Source of the DNA: Herminiimonas sp.
GTDB taxonomy: Bacteria > Pseudomonadota > Gammaproteobacteria > Burkholderiales > Burkholderiaceae_D
DNA: 55,440 nucleotides
Assembly: GCA_014376645.1 (NCBI GenBank)
Contig: JACMRD010000129.1
Span: 1-55,440 of the forward strand
Direction: 5' to 3'
Below are positions 8,287 to 17,829 of this stretch, in pieces. The first letter of the stretch is position 1, and every line of letters begins with the position of its first letter. A program made the position numbers and the translations under genes. The notes under the pieces are model-generated. The model saw only the letters and a list, made by a program, of their open reading frames with translations. It had not been told where the DNA came from and searched no databases.

Positions 8287-8820
8287 ATGTCACGTGTAGG
8301 TAAAATGCCGATTGCACTGCCGAAGGACGCGGAAGCGACCATTTCCGCAGAGCAGATCGTAGTCAAGGGTCCATTGGGAACGTTGCGCCAGAGCCTCAAC
8401 GGTCTTGTGAGCGTTGCGAACACCGACGGCACACTGAAGTTCGAAGCGGCCAACGACAGTCGTGAAGCCAATGCGATGTCCGGTACGCTTAGAGCGCTGG
8501 TCAACAATATGGTGGTTGGTGTGACCAAAGGCTTCGAGAAGAAGCTTGTGCTGGTTGGAGTGGGCTACAAGGCGCAAGCGCAAGGCGACAAGCTGAATCT
8601 GTCGTTGGGCTTCTCGCACCCTGTCGTGCATCAGATGCCTGAAGGCGTCAGTTGTGCAACCGCGACCCCGACCGAGATTATCATCAAGGGTAACAATCGC
8701 CAGCAAGTCGGGCAAGTCGCAGCCGAGATTCGCGCTTACCGTCCGCCAGAGCCATACAAGGGCAAGGGCGTTCGCTATTCGGACGAAAAAGTTGCGCTCA
8801 AAGAAACCAAGAAGAAGTAA
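8287..8820 (+). CDS. rplF: 50S ribosomal protein L6
   Basis: L6 lies near the factor-binding site of the 50S subunit. The product ([20 protein letters not shown]; signature [20 protein letters not shown] near the C-terminus) is 177 residues, standard for the family. The frame is open 45 bases further upstream, but that stretch overlaps rpsH. The ATG at 8287, preceded by AAGGAG, is the start. Confidence 0.97.
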   Translation: MSRVGKMPIALPKDAEATISAEQIVVKGPLGTLRQSLNGLVSVANTDGTLKFEAANDSREANAMSGTLRALVNNMVVGVTKGFEKKLVLVGVGYKAQAQGDKLNLSLGFSHPVVHQMPEGVSCATATPTEIIIKGNNRQQVGQVAAEIRAYRPPEPYKGKGVRYSDEKVALKETKKK

Positions 8821-8832
8821 TAGGGGTTGATG

Positions 8833-9195
8833 ATGGACAAGAAACAATCACGCTTGCGCCGCGGCCGTCAGACTCGCGCGAAAATCGCCGAGTTGAAGGT
8901 AAACCGCCTGGCCGTGCATCGCACCAACTTGCATATTTACGCGACCATCATCAGCCCGGACGCCAAGATCTTGGCATCGGCGTCGACGCTGGAAGCAGAA
9001 GTGCGACTCGAGCTCGGTGGTCAGTCTGGCAAAGGCGGCAACGCTGCGGCTGCCGCCCTGGTAGGCAAGCGCGTTGCTGAGAAGGCATTGAAGGCCGGCA
9101 TCGCGGAGGTTGCATTCGACCGCTCCGGTTTCCGTTATCACGGCCGCGTCAAAGCAGTTGCAGAAGCTGCTCGCGAAGCTGGTCTGAAGTTTTAA
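8833..9195 (+). CDS. rplR: 50S ribosomal protein L18
   Basis: L18 binds 5S rRNA together with L5. The product starts [20 protein letters not shown] and ends [21 protein letters not shown] (8827) and ATG (8830) lie in frame just upstream. The ATG at 8833 fits the family start and gives the best distance to AGGGG. Length is 120 residues, normal. Confidence 0.95.
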   Translation: MDKKQSRLRRGRQTRAKIAELKVNRLAVHRTNLHIYATIISPDAKILASASTLEAEVRLELGGQSGKGGNAAAAALVGKRVAEKALKAGIAEVAFDRSGFRYHGRVKAVAEAAREAGLKF

Positions 9196-9207
9196 GGAAG
9201 AATCGTC

Positions 9208-9726
9208 ATGGCAAAGATGCAATCGAAGATGCAAAGCGAGAAGCCAGATGATGGCATGCGCGAAAAAATGATCGCGGTCAACCGTGTGACCAAGGTAGTC
9301 AAGGGCGGCCGGATCATGGGTTTCGCGGCATTGGCTGTTGTTGGCGACGGTGATGGTCGGATCGGCATGGGCAAAGGAAAGTCGAAAGAAGTTCCAGTAG
9401 CTGTGCAAAAGGCAATGGAAGAAGCGCGTCGGAAGATGATCAAGGTCACGCTCAAGAACGGCACGCTGCAGCATACGGTGACCGGGAAGCATGGCGCGTC
9501 CTCTGTTCTGATGGCGCCTGCAAAGGAAGGTACTGGCGTGATCGCTGGTGGTCCAATGCGGGCGATTTTTGAGGTCATGGGCGTGACCAACGTGGTTGCG
9601 AAATCCAATGGTTCGACCAACCCGTATAACATGGTCCGTGCGACCCTGGACGGCTTGGCCAAAATGAACACACCGTCCGAAATTGCTGCGAAACGCGGCA
9701 AGTCGATCGAAGATATCCTGGGCTAA
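9208..9726 (+). CDS. rpsE: 30S ribosomal protein S5
   Basis: S5 supports decoding accuracy and mRNA unwinding at the entry channel. The 172-residue frame contains the dsRNA-binding-like N-terminal domain ([20 protein letters not shown]) and the conserved loop [20 protein letters not shown], then [20 protein letters not shown]. Nothing unusual is seen. Confidence 0.97.
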   Translation: MAKMQSKMQSEKPDDGMREKMIAVNRVTKVVKGGRIMGFAALAVVGDGDGRIGMGKGKSKEVPVAVQKAMEEARRKMIKVTLKNGTLQHTVTGKHGASSVLMAPAKEGTGVIAGGPMRAIFEVMGVTNVVAKSNGSTNPYNMVRATLDGLAKMNTPSEIAAKRGKSIEDILG

Positions 9727-9736
9727 GGTGAAGCAG

Positions 9737-9946
9737 ATGGCAAAGACAAACACAGCAGTGCCGGTCGTTGGCAAGACCGTCAAGGTCAAATTGATGATGG
9801 GTTTGATCGGCACGCGGGAAACCCATCGTGCGACCGTTCGCGGCCTCGGCCTGCGTGGTATCAATTCGGTCTCGGAACTCGAAGATACGCCGTCAGTTCG
9901 CGGCATGATCAACAAGGTGTCGTATCTTGTGAAAGTAGTGGCGTAA
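9737..9946 (+). CDS. rpmD: 50S ribosomal protein L30
   Basis: L30 is a small 23S rRNA-binding protein. The 69-residue product contains [20 protein letters not shown] and [20 protein letters not shown]. It is a few residues longer at the N-terminus than most L30 proteins (about 60). The ATG at 9737 is taken as the start because codons further upstream overlap rpsE. Confidence 0.94.
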   Translation: MAKTNTAVPVVGKTVKVKLMMGLIGTRETHRATVRGLGLRGINSVSELEDTPSVRGMINKVSYLVKVVA

Positions 9947-9973
9947 GGCTTCGGCCTGCGCACGGAGCAAATC

Positions 9974-10405
9974 ATGGAATTAAATACAATTCAGCCAGCT
10001 GATGGCGCCAAGCATTACAAACGTCGCGTCGGCCGTGGTATCGGTTCTGGTATCGGCAAGACCGCAGGCCGCGGTCACAAGGGTCAAAAGTCACGTGCCG
10101 GTGGTTTCCACAAGGTCGGCTTCGAGGGCGGTCAGATGCCTTTGCAACGTCGCTTGCCGAAGCGCGGGTTTAAGTCGATGGCTACGCCGTACAAGGCTGA
10201 AGTGCGGTTGTCTGATCTCGAGAACCTGCCATCAGGCGAGATTGATGTTCTGGTATTGAAGCAGGCTGGTTTGGTCGGTGAGCTGGCGCGGGTTGTGCGC
10301 GTGATCCTGTCGGGTGAGCTGACCAACAAGGTGACGCTCAAGGGTTTGATTGCGACCAAGGGCGCACGCGCCGCAATTGAAGCGGCTGGCGGTTCGGTTG
10401 CTTAA
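9974..10405 (+). CDS. rplO: 50S ribosomal protein L15
   Basis: L15 is a late-assembly protein that reaches deep into the 50S core. The glycine- and basic-rich N-terminal part ([20 protein letters not shown], then [15 protein letters not shown]) and the C-terminal domain are clear. Length is 143 residues (E. coli 144). secY follows after 23 bases. Confidence 0.97.
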   Translation: MELNTIQPADGAKHYKRRVGRGIGSGIGKTAGRGHKGQKSRAGGFHKVGFEGGQMPLQRRLPKRGFKSMATPYKAEVRLSDLENLPSGEIDVLVLKQAGLVGELARVVRVILSGELTNKVTLKGLIATKGARAAIEAAGGSVA

Positions 10406-10428
10406 TTTGTTCGTTTAAGGAGTGACAA

Positions 10429-11763
10429 GTGGCGACTACTCCTCAATCGGCTAAAAATGCGACCAGCGGATTTCCGTGGGGCCGATTGTGGTTCCTGCTC
10501 GGTGCGCTGGTTGTGTATCGTATCGGCGCCCACATTCCGGTACCTGGAATTGATCCGACGCAGTTAGCACAATTGTTCAAGCAGAATCAGGGCGGTATCC
10601 TGGGCATGTTTAACATGTTCTCGGGTGGTGCTCTCTCGAGATTCACGATTTTTGCGTTGGGGATCATGCCGTATATTTCGGCGTCGATCATCATGCAGTT
10701 GATGTCAATCGTCTCACCGCAGCTGGAAGCGTTGAAAAAAGAGGGTGAGTCTGGTCGGCGCAAGATTACCCAGTACACACGGTATGGCACGTTGGTACTG
10801 GCGACGTTTCAGGCGCTGGGAATCGCGGTGGCACTGGAGTCGCAAGCAGGGTTGGTGATTGACCCGGGCTATGCGTTCCGATTCACGACGGTGGTTACGC
10901 TCTTGACCGGTACGATGTTTCTGATGTGGTTGGGCGAGCAGATTACCGAGCGTGGCTTGGGTAACGGTATTTCGATCATTATCTTTGCCGGTATCGCGGC
11001 GGGATTGCCGAATGCGGTGGGCGGTTTGTTCGAGCTGGTTGCGACCGGGTCAATGAGTGCATTGTCGGCGATACTGATCGTGTTGATCGTTGCAGCGGTG
11101 ACGTTCGTGGTCGTATTCATCGAGCGCGGTCAGCGCAAGATTCTTGTAAATTACGCCAAGCGCCAGGTAGGCAATAAGATTTATGGTGGCCAGAGTAGTC
11201 ATTTGCCGCTAAAGCTGAACATGGCCGGTGTGATTCCACCGATCTTCGCTTCGTCGATCATTTTGTTCCCGTCGACGATCGTGAGCTGGTTCACCTCTGC
11301 AGGTGACTCGACCAACCCGCTCATCCGGTTCCTGAAGGATCTTGCTGCGTCGATGGCACCAGGCGAGCCGATTCATGCGTTGCTGTATGCGACTGCAATC
11401 GTGTTTTTCTGCTTCTTCTACACTGCGTTGGTGTTCAACAGCAAAGAGACAGCGGATAACCTGAAGAAAAGCGGGGCATTTGTTCCGGGTATTCGCCCTG
11501 GCGATCAAACCGCTCGATATATCGACCGGATCCTTACCCGGCTGACGCTGGCAGGTGCGGTGTACATCACACTGGTTTGCTTGCTGCCAGAGTTCTTGAT
11601 CGCACGCTGGAAGGTACCGTTTTATTTTGGTGGTACTTCGTTGCTCATTATCGTGGTAGTGACCATGGACTTCATGGCACAGGTACAGAATTACGTAATG
11701 TCGCAGCAATACGAATCGCTGCTCCGCAAGGCAAATTTCAAAGGCGGGGTTCCGACGCGTTAA
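10429..11763 (+). CDS. secY: Protein translocase subunit SecY
   Basis: SecY is the channel of the general secretion translocon in the inner membrane, acting with SecE, SecG and SecA. The 444-residue protein has about ten hydrophobic segments. Conserved stretches include [12 protein letters not shown] near the N-terminus, [20 protein letters not shown] in the plug and second helix region, and the cytoplasmic loop [20 protein letters not shown]. The start is GTG at 10429 with TTAAGGAG upstream. It sits between rplO and infA, the usual place. Confidence 0.97.
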   Translation: MATTPQSAKNATSGFPWGRLWFLLGALVVYRIGAHIPVPGIDPTQLAQLFKQNQGGILGMFNMFSGGALSRFTIFALGIMPYISASIIMQLMSIVSPQLEALKKEGESGRRKITQYTRYGTLVLATFQALGIAVALESQAGLVIDPGYAFRFTTVVTLLTGTMFLMWLGEQITERGLGNGISIIIFAGIAAGLPNAVGGLFELVATGSMSALSAILIVLIVAAVTFVVVFIERGQRKILVNYAKRQVGNKIYGGQSSHLPLKLNMAGVIPPIFASSIILFPSTIVSWFTSAGDSTNPLIRFLKDLAASMAPGEPIHALLYATAIVFFCFFYTALVFNSKETADNLKKSGAFVPGIRPGDQTARYIDRILTRLTLAGAVYITLVCLLPEFLIARWKVPFYFGGTSLLIIVVVTMDFMAQVQNYVMSQQYESLLRKANFKGGVPTR

Positions 11764-11788
11764 GCGTCCAGGAAAACGGGCAGAACGA

Positions 11789-12007
11789 ATGGCAAAAGAC
11801 GACGTAATACAGATGCAGGGAGAGATTCTTGAAAATCTTCCGAATGCAACTTTTCGAGTGAAGCTGGAAAACGGGCACGTCGTGCTTGGTCATATTTCAG
11901 GCAAGATGCGAATGAACTATATTCGGATTCTGCCAGGTGACAAGGTAACGGTTGAATTGACTCCTTATGACTTGAGTCGGGCGCGTATTGTGTTCCGTAC
12001 CAAGTAG
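11789..12007 (+). CDS. infA: Translation initiation factor IF-1
   Basis: IF-1 occupies the A site of the 30S subunit during initiation. The 72-residue S1/OB-fold protein ([40 protein letters not shown]) is full length and ends RIVFRTK. Its stop codon is TAG, which matters for judging the in-frame TAG codons of rpsS and rpsN in the same array. Location between secY and rpmJ is typical of betaproteobacteria. Confidence 0.97.
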   Translation: MAKDDVIQMQGEILENLPNATFRVKLENGHVVLGHISGKMRMNYIRILPGDKVTVELTPYDLSRARIVFRTK

Positions 12008-12096
12008 AGTAGTTGTTTGAATCGTGTGAATGACAGGGCAGTGCCTCGAGTGGCTCTGTTTCGAAAATTTTAAGTTTTGTTAGAAAGAGGGCCACA

Positions 12097-12210
12097 ATGA
12101 AAGTGCTCGCATCAGTCAAGCGGATTTGCCGCAATTGCAAGATCATCAAGCGCAAGGGTGTTGTGCGCGTGATCTGTATCGAACCGCGCCATAAACAGCG
12201 CCAGGGTTAA
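12097..12210 (+). CDS. rpmJ: 50S ribosomal protein L36
   Basis: A 37-residue frame reads [20 protein letters not shown] and ends [14 protein letters not shown]. It is the zinc-binding form of L36, with ligands Cys11, Cys14, Cys27 and His33 (C-x2-C-x12-C-x5-H). A purine-rich AAAGAGG precedes the ATG. It lies between infA and rpsM, 89 and 27 bases away. Confidence 0.95.
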   Translation: MKVLASVKRICRNCKIIKRKGVVRVICIEPRHKQRQG

Positions 12211-12237
12211 TTAACGTTATTGATTGAGGAATAACGA

Positions 12238-12603
12238 ATGGCACGTATCGCAGGGGTTAATATCCCAAATCATCAGCACACGGTAATCGGCTTGACAGCG
12301 ATTTACGGCGTGGGTCGTCCTCGCGCAGAGGATATCTGCGTCAAATCGGGTGTCCCGACGAACAAGAAGGTCAAGGATCTTGACGATAGCGAGCTCGAGA
12401 AGCTTCGCGAAGAAATCGGCAGGTTCATCGTAGAGGGCGATTTGCGTCGCGAGATCTCGATGAACATCAAACGCTTGATGGACTTGGGTTGCTACCGCGG
12501 TATGCGTCATCGCAAGGGTCTCCCTTGCCGTGGTCAGCGCACTCGGACCAACGCACGTACCCGCAAGGGACCACGAAAAGCGGCGCAGTCGCTCAAGAAG
12601 TAA
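12238..12603 (+). CDS. rpsM: 30S ribosomal protein S13
   Basis: S13 sits in the 30S head and contacts the P-site tRNA and the 50S subunit. The 121-residue frame shows [20 protein letters not shown], the helix-two-turn-helix region and the basic tail [20 protein letters not shown] ending AAQSLKK. It starts the alpha-type part of the array. Relatives usually have a Lys in the [11 protein letters not shown] region; otherwise it looks ordinary. Confidence 0.97.
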   Translation: MARIAGVNIPNHQHTVIGLTAIYGVGRPRAEDICVKSGVPTNKKVKDLDDSELEKLREEIGRFIVEGDLRREISMNIKRLMDLGCYRGMRHRKGLPCRGQRTRTNARTRKGPRKAAQSLKK

Positions 12604-12660
12604 ACCACGCTGATCGGACGATCAGCGGGTCGGCGTGTAGTCGGAATTTAGGAAATTATC

Positions 12661-13065
12661 ATGGCAAAAGCACCAAACAACGCCGCCGCAGCACGGGTGC
12701 GCAAGAAAGTCAAAAAGAATGTCGCCGAGGGTATCGCACATATCCACGCTTCGTTTAACAATACGATCATCACGATCACCGATCGTCAAGGTAATGCTCT
12801 GTCGTGGGCTACCTCGGGCGGTGCGGGTTTCAAGGGTTCGCGTAAATCGACTCCTTTCGCAGCGCAAGTTGCAGCTGAAGCCGCTGGCAAAGTGGCGGTC
12901 GAATGCGGCGTCAAGAATTTGGAAGTTCGCATCAAGGGCCCAGGCCCAGGTCGGGAATCGGCTGTTCGTGCGTTAAACAATCTTGGCATCAAGATTACGC
13001 AGATCCAGGATGTCACACCGGTGCCGCACAACGGCTGCCGTCCGCCAAAGCGTCGCCGAATCTGA
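12661..13065 (+). CDS. rpsK: 30S ribosomal protein S11
   Basis: S11 lines the platform at the mRNA exit (E-site) region. The 134-residue frame contains [34 protein letters not shown] and the C-terminal [16 protein letters not shown]. The start has GGAAATT upstream. A 160-base gap with a terminator-like hairpin separates it from rpsD. Confidence 0.97.
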   Translation: MAKAPNNAAAARVRKKVKKNVAEGIAHIHASFNNTIITITDRQGNALSWATSGGAGFKGSRKSTPFAAQVAAEAAGKVAVECGVKNLEVRIKGPGPGRESAVRALNNLGIKITQIQDVTPVPHNGCRPPKRRRI

Positions 13066-13102
13066 TCCATCGGTCCGTGATGGATGCAAAAGTGGTAACC
13101 GG

Positions 13103-13133
13103 CCCGCCAACGCTGTTGGCGGGTGTTGTTTTT
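13103..13133 (+). terminator. Terminator-like hairpin between rpsK and rpsD
   Basis: An 8-bp perfect stem (CCCGCCAA, 13103-13110; TTGGCGGG, 13116-13123) with a 5-base loop is followed by TGTTGTTTTT. It has the form of an intrinsic terminator inside what is usually one transcript, so it may act as an attenuator or partial terminator ahead of rpsD. Confidence 0.6.
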
Positions 13134-13225
13134 AAGCCCACCGTTTGACATCAGGTAGGTCAGACTAGCGCTTGTCCGCTTTGCCTCATCGGGTCGAGCC
13201 GAGCGTCATTAAAAAAGGAAATTCC

Positions 13226-13849
13226 GTGGCACGTTATATTGGACCTAAAGCAAAGTTATCCCGCCGTGAAGGCACTGACCTGTTTCTCAAGAGCGCACGC
13301 CGCTCGCTGGACTCGAAATGTAAGCTCGACTCGAAACCTGGTCAGCATGGCCGCACTTCCGGCGCACGAACGTCTGACTACGGCAATCAGTTGCGCGAGA
13401 AGCAGAAAGTCAAGCGCATGTACGGCATCCTCGAGCGTCAGTTTCGTCGCTACTTCGCAGAAGCGGACCGACGTAAAGGCAACACCGGGGAGACACTGCT
13501 GAAACTGCTTGAGACTCGTCTCGACAACGTCGTCTACCGCATGGGGTTCGGTTCGACCCGCGCTGAAGGGCGCCAGTTGGTGTCGCATAAGGCGTTCACT
13601 GTCAACGGTATCGTTGTTAACATCGCTTCTTACCAAGTCAAGCCGGGTGACGTTGTTTCAGTGCGCGAAAAATCGAAGAAGCAGGTCCGCATTGCCGAAG
13701 CGCTGACGCTGGCTGAACAGTCGGGCATGCCGTCGTGGGTGTCGGTCGATCCGAAGAAAATGGAAGGTACTTTCAAGTCGCTGCCGGATCGTAGTGAAAT
13801 CGCCATGGACGTCAACGAATCCCTGATCGTCGAACTGTACTCGCGTTAA
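13226..13849 (+). CDS. rpsD: 30S ribosomal protein S4
   Basis: S4 starts 30S assembly by binding the 5' domain of 16S rRNA and autoregulates the alpha operon in E. coli. The 207-residue product begins [20 protein letters not shown] and carries the S4 RNA-binding domain ([35 protein letters not shown]). The frame is open from 13172, but the GTG at 13226 agrees with the family start and has AAAAAAGGAAA upstream. Confidence 0.96.
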   Translation: MARYIGPKAKLSRREGTDLFLKSARRSLDSKCKLDSKPGQHGRTSGARTSDYGNQLREKQKVKRMYGILERQFRRYFAEADRRKGNTGETLLKLLETRLDNVVYRMGFGSTRAEGRQLVSHKAFTVNGIVVNIASYQVKPGDVVSVREKSKKQVRIAEALTLAEQSGMPSWVSVDPKKMEGTFKSLPDRSEIAMDVNESLIVELYSR

Positions 13850-13904
13850 TAGTCGGTCGCCTCATTCGCTTTTCCGCCGGTTCATATCCGAATATCAGTT
13901 GTTT

Positions 13905-13945
13905 CCAGAGGCTCGGGGCGCTCGGCGGCGCCCGCTCACCTCTGG
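13905..13945 (+). promoter_or_regulatory. Two-part hairpin between rpsD and rpoA
   Basis: The outer stem is CCAGAGG (13905-13911) with CCTCTGG (13939-13945). The inner stem is GGGCGC (13916-13921) with GCGCCC (13928-13933). No T run follows, so it is not a simple terminator. It ends 65 bases before the rpoA start and may be a translational control element, an RNA processing site or a transcript stabiliser. Its function is not known. Confidence 0.45.
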
Positions 13946-14010
13946 GAAGTAACTGAGCACACTTCAGCCTTATCGGTGTAATGAGCCGAGGGTATTGAAA
14001 AGGACAACTC

Positions 14011-14988
14011 ATGCAAAACAGTCTGTTGAAGCCGCGTATCGTCGAAGTGGAGGCCCTTGGTGCCGGTCACGCAAAAGTCGTGATGGAGCCGTTCGAGCGT
14101 GGCTACGGCCACACGCTGGGCAACGCCCTGCGTCGCGTGCTGCTGTCGTCGATGGTCGGCTATGCGCCGACAGAAGTGACCATCGCTGGCGTCGTGCACG
14201 AGTACTCTTCATTGGACGGCGTGCAAGAAGACGTGGTTGACATGCTGCTGAATTTGAAAGGCGTGGTCTTCAAGCTGCACAACCGTGACGAAGTTACGCT
14301 GACCCTGAAAAAAGATGGTGAAGGCGCTGTGTTGGCCTCCGATATCGATCTGCCGCATGACGTCGAATTGATCAATCCGGATCACGTGATCGCCAATCTG
14401 ACCGCCGGTGGCAAACTGGACATGCAGATCAAGGTCGAAAAAGGCCGTGGTTATGTCCCGGGCAACGTCCGTCGTTTGTCGGAAGATGCCAACAAGACCA
14501 TCGGTCGTATCATTCTCGACGCATCGTTTTCGCCAGTGCGTCGTGTGTCCTACTCAGTCGAGTCCGCTCGCGTCGAGCAGCGTACCGATCTGGACAAGCT
14601 GGTCATTAACATCGAAACCAACGGCGTCATCTCGCCGGAAGAAGCGATTCGTCAATCGGCTCGCGTCCTTGTGGACCAGCTCAATGTGTTCGCTGCTCTC
14701 GAAGGAACCGAAGCTGCTGCCGAGGCACCATCGCGTGCACCATCGGTCGATCCGATTTTGTTGCGTCCGGTCGATGACTTGGAACTTACGGTTCGTTCGG
14801 CAAATTGCCTCAAGGCCGAGAACATCTATTACATCGGCGATCTGATCCAGCGCAGCGAGAACGAACTGCTGAAAACACCTAACCTGGGACGCAAATCGCT
14901 GAATGAAATCAAGGAAGTTCTCGCTTCGCGTGGCCTGACACTAGGCATGAAGCTGGAAAACTGGCCGCCTGCCGGTCTCGAAAAGTAA
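14011..14988 (+). CDS. rpoA: DNA-directed RNA polymerase alpha subunit
   Basis: The alpha dimer nucleates RNA polymerase assembly and binds UP elements and activators. The N-terminal assembly domain ([20 protein letters not shown], residues about 30-50) and the C-terminal DNA-binding domain ([40 protein letters not shown]) are complete, joined by an Ala/Pro/Ser-rich linker. Length is 325 residues, as expected for betaproteobacteria. Confidence 0.98.
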   Translation: MQNSLLKPRIVEVEALGAGHAKVVMEPFERGYGHTLGNALRRVLLSSMVGYAPTEVTIAGVVHEYSSLDGVQEDVVDMLLNLKGVVFKLHNRDEVTLTLKKDGEGAVLASDIDLPHDVELINPDHVIANLTAGGKLDMQIKVEKGRGYVPGNVRRLSEDANKTIGRIILDASFSPVRRVSYSVESARVEQRTDLDKLVINIETNGVISPEEAIRQSARVLVDQLNVFAALEGTEAAAEAPSRAPSVDPILLRPVDDLELTVRSANCLKAENIYYIGDLIQRSENELLKTPNLGRKSLNEIKEVLASRGLTLGMKLENWPPAGLEK

Positions 14989-15003
14989 TACAATTCGCAC
15001 CCC

Positions 15004-15033
15004 GTGCTGCTACGACAGGGCGGGATGCAGCAC
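15004..15033 (+). promoter_or_regulatory. Hairpin between rpoA and rplQ
   Basis: A 7-bp perfect inverted repeat (GTGCTGC, 15004-15010; GCAGCAC, 15027-15033) with a 16-base loop lies 16 bases after the rpoA stop. No T run follows. A TTGCAG with a TTAAAA 17 bases downstream lies nearer rplQ but is a weak promoter match. Confidence 0.35.
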
Positions 15034-15133
15034 TAGTTTCATCTCAATTTATACGAACTTACCGGCCCGCGACTCGCAATTTTTGCAGTTGATAGAAGAG
15101 CTGGATTAAAACTCACTCCTTAAAGGAATCATC

Positions 15134-15529
15134 ATGCGTCATCGTCATGGCTTACGTAAGTTAAACCGCACTTCTTCCCATCGACTGGCAATGCTGCGCA
15201 ACATGACAGTGTCACTGCTGCGTCATGAAGCCATCAAGACAACCGTACCGAAGGCAAAAGAATTGCGCCGCGTCATCGAGCCGATTCTGACTCTGGGCAA
15301 GACCAACACCTTGGCTAACAAGCGTCTGGCATTCGATCGCCTGCGTGATCGTGAAATGGTTGTCAAACTGTTCGCCGAACTAGGTCCCCGCTATGCTAAC
15401 CGTAACGGTGGCTACCTGCGTATCCTGAAAATGGGTTTTCGCGTTGGTGACAATGCGCCCATGGCGTATGTCGAACTGCTCGACCGTCCTGAAGTGACCG
15501 AGGCCGACGAGGCCGCAACGGTTGAGTAA
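15134..15529 (+). CDS. rplQ: 50S ribosomal protein L17
   Basis: L17 binds near the tunnel exit. The start [20 protein letters not shown] and the [19 protein letters not shown] stretch are typical. Length is 131 residues. It closes the ribosomal array and is followed by a clear terminator. AAAGGAA lies upstream of the ATG. Confidence 0.97.
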   Translation: MRHRHGLRKLNRTSSHRLAMLRNMTVSLLRHEAIKTTVPKAKELRRVIEPILTLGKTNTLANKRLAFDRLRDREMVVKLFAELGPRYANRNGGYLRILKMGFRVGDNAPMAYVELLDRPEVTEADEAATVE

Positions 15530-15556
15530 TCGGCTTGCTGCATTACCCGTACGATC

Positions 15557-15582
15557 AAAAACCAGGCTCTGCCTGGTTTTTG
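15557..15582 (+). terminator. Intrinsic terminator of the ribosomal array
   Basis: An 11-bp perfect stem (AAAAACCAGGC, 15557-15567; GCCTGGTTTTT, 15571-15581) with a 3-base loop ends in a T run. It lies 28 bases after the rplQ stop. Confidence 0.9.
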
Positions 15583-15847
15583 CATTTAGACCTATTTATC
15601 ATCGATGGCGCCGCCGCAGTAGGACCAGACGACGCACGACAGGTTTCGCTCGCTAAATCGACCAAGGATTCTTGGGTATCAGAGTCGGCCTGTCACAAGT
15701 AATGGAACTGCCCTGGGCAGAGAGCGGGCGCAGCAACCGGGCGCGCTTTCGATTGAATGCACGTTGGGTCGCCGGTGCGAATCCTTTCATGGCGGTACAA
15801 TCAGCGCTCGTTTAAGTTGACGCTTTAGAAAACCAGGAATTCGATCC
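15583..15847. other. Intergenic region before dsbD, no gene recognised
   Basis: Together with the rplQ terminator this leaves 318 bases without a gene. I found no tRNA, no recognisable frame and no clear promoter pair. TACAAT at 15796-15801 could be a -10 box for dsbD, but no -35 fits it. In many relatives I would expect cutA between rplQ and dsbD; I could not see a remnant. Confidence 0.4.
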
Positions 15848-17731
15848 ATGCTGAGCGCCTTTTTTTTCCTCTTGCAACGATCAAGTGCGCGATTATTGCG
15901 TGTGCGATCGGTGCAGATCATGCTGTTACTCCTATTGATTTGCGCGGTTGGCCGTAGTGAGGCCGCTGATGAATACCTCGAACCGGATGCAGCATTCAAG
16001 TTTTCCGCAGTCATGCAGACCCCGAAGATGGTTGCCATCACCTACGCCATCGCTGACGGCTACTACATGTATCGGGAACGGTTCCAGTTCAAGGCAGAGG
16101 GGGCCGCCCTCGGTGCGGCAGTCTTTCCGAACGGGAAGGTCAAGTTCGACGAAACCTTCCAGAAGAATGTCGAAACCTATCGCCATCAGGTCACGATCCA
16201 GGTTCCAGTAGAGGCATCCGGGCCGTTCACCCTGACAGCGATGGGACAGGGGTGTGCTGACAAGGGTTTGTGCTATGCGCCGATGGAGGCGGTAGTCAAA
16301 CTGTCTCCTTCGCGCGGGGATATTCTGGCTACCATCCAGGGTCCGGTAACATCAGTACCACTATCCTCCCCAGAAGGTAACGCGCCAGTGGTCTCGATGG
16401 GACCGCAAGCGAACGGTCCCGGCCGGTCGTCATCGGCGGATTCCCGATCGGGCAGCAGCATGACTGAGATGGGCAGCATCGAAGCGGCGCTGAAATCGGG
16501 CAGCCTGCTCTCGATTGTTCCGCTTTTCCTCCTTCTTGGTCTTGGCTTATCCTTTACACCCTGTGTCCTGCCGATGGTGCCGATCCTATCTTCGATCATA
16601 GTCGGGGAAGGGCAGTCGTTGTCGCGGGGGCGCGGATTCATGTTGTCCCTGGCCTACGCGCTCGGCATGGCGATTGTCTATACTGCCCTCGGGGTGGCTG
16701 CCGGACTGGTGGGGGAGGGACTTTCCGCCACTCTGCAGAATCCTTGGGTTCTGACTGCTTTCGCACTGTTGATGGTGGGGCTGTCGCTGTCGATGTTCGG
16801 GGTCTATCAACTCCAGGTCCCGGGATCACTGCAACTGCGGTTGATGGGGGCCTCGCAGCAACAGGCGGCAGGGAAAACTGCCGGTGTCTTTGTCATGGGT
16901 GCGCTATCGGCGCTGATCGTCGGCCCGTGCGTGGCGGCGCCGCTGGCTGGAGCGCTGGTGTACATCAGCCAGACCCGTAACGTCGTCATCGGTGGCAGTG
17001 CATTGTTCGCCATGGCCATTGGCATGAGCGTGCCGCTGCTGCTGGTTGGGGTGTCGGCCGGCACACTGCTTCCGCGCGCAGGTTTGTGGATGGACACAGT
17101 CAAGCGCTTTTTCGGCGTGCTGATGCTCGGCGTCGCGCTGTGGATGGTCTCGCCGCTGCTGTTGCCGGCTGTACAGATGGCTGGCTGGGCTGCGCTTGGT
17201 ATCGGATACGCTGCGTACATGCTGGCCTCCCGCTCGTCGCCCTGGATGTTCAAGGCGGTCGGGGTCGCCGTCGGCGTGATGGGGCTGCTCGAACTGGTTG
17301 GTGTGGCAAGCGGGGGGCAGGACGTCATCGCACCGCTGGCGCACCTGCAATCCGGCGGTGCCGCCAGGAGTGTTGAATTCCGGCGCGTGAAAACATCCGC
17401 GCAACTCGATACGGCGCTGGCTGCTGCTGCGGGGCAGACCGTATTGCTCGACTTCTACGCGGACTGGTGTGTCTCCTGCAAAGAAATGGAGAAGCTTACC
17501 TTCACCGATCGCGGCATCCAGAAGCAACTGGCCAATACGCTGCTGCTGCAGGTGGATGTTACGGCAAACGATGCCGACGATCGCGCATTGCTCAAGCGCT
17601 TCGGGCTTTTTGGTCCGCCCGGCATCATCCTGTTCGATCGCAAGGGGCTGGAGATCCGTGACAGCCGTGTTATCGGATATCAGAACCCGGTGCGTTTCGC
17701 ACGCTCGCTTGCAATGCTCGAACATACATAA
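15848..17731 (+). CDS. dsbD: Thiol:disulfide interchange protein DsbD
   Basis: DsbD moves electrons from cytoplasmic thioredoxin across the inner membrane to periplasmic DsbC, DsbG and cytochrome c maturation proteins. The 627-residue protein has a signal peptide (residues about 15-40), an N-terminal immunoglobulin-like domain with Cys136 and Cys142 (GCADKGLCY), about eight membrane segments with Cys239 (SFTPCVLPM) and Cys361 (VGPCVAAPL), and a C-terminal thioredoxin domain with the WCVSCK motif (Cys541, Cys544). All six redox cysteines are present. It is read alone after the ribosomal terminator, and supplies reductant useful to the ResB/CcsA pathway 6 kb downstream. Confidence 0.96.
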   Translation: MLSAFFFLLQRSSARLLRVRSVQIMLLLLLICAVGRSEAADEYLEPDAAFKFSAVMQTPKMVAITYAIADGYYMYRERFQFKAEGAALGAAVFPNGKVKFDETFQKNVETYRHQVTIQVPVEASGPFTLTAMGQGCADKGLCYAPMEAVVKLSPSRGDILATIQGPVTSVPLSSPEGNAPVVSMGPQANGPGRSSSADSRSGSSMTEMGSIEAALKSGSLLSIVPLFLLLGLGLSFTPCVLPMVPILSSIIVGEGQSLSRGRGFMLSLAYALGMAIVYTALGVAAGLVGEGLSATLQNPWVLTAFALLMVGLSLSMFGVYQLQVPGSLQLRLMGASQQQAAGKTAGVFVMGALSALIVGPCVAAPLAGALVYISQTRNVVIGGSALFAMAIGMSVPLLLVGVSAGTLLPRAGLWMDTVKRFFGVLMLGVALWMVSPLLLPAVQMAGWAALGIGYAAYMLASRSSPWMFKAVGVAVGVMGLLELVGVASGGQDVIAPLAHLQSGGAARSVEFRRVKTSAQLDTALAAAAGQTVLLDFYADWCVSCKEMEKLTFTDRGIQKQLANTLLLQVDVTANDADDRALLKRFGLFGPPGIILFDRKGLEIRDSRVIGYQNPVRFARSLAMLEHT

Positions 17732-17763
17732 CGCGGCGGCATTTGCTTAGATGGTGAATGTCG

Positions 17764-17792
17764 TTGAACCGGCGGTCGGCAGGGACTATAGT
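17764..17792 (+). promoter_or_regulatory. Probable sigma-70 promoter of the peroxiredoxin gene
   Basis: TTGAAC (17764-17769) and TATAGT (17787-17792) are exactly 17 bases apart, with 4 and 5 of 6 consensus matches. The predicted start leaves about 30 bases of leader before the ATG at 17830, which has GAGGAG upstream. Confidence 0.65.
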
Positions 17793-17829
17793 TTGACCCT
17801 GGCATTTTGCTAACTTGAGGAGATCTGAA

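Noticed and set aside
15583-15847. Remnant of cutA between rplQ and dsbD
   Set aside because: No stretch resembled CutA in any frame I read.
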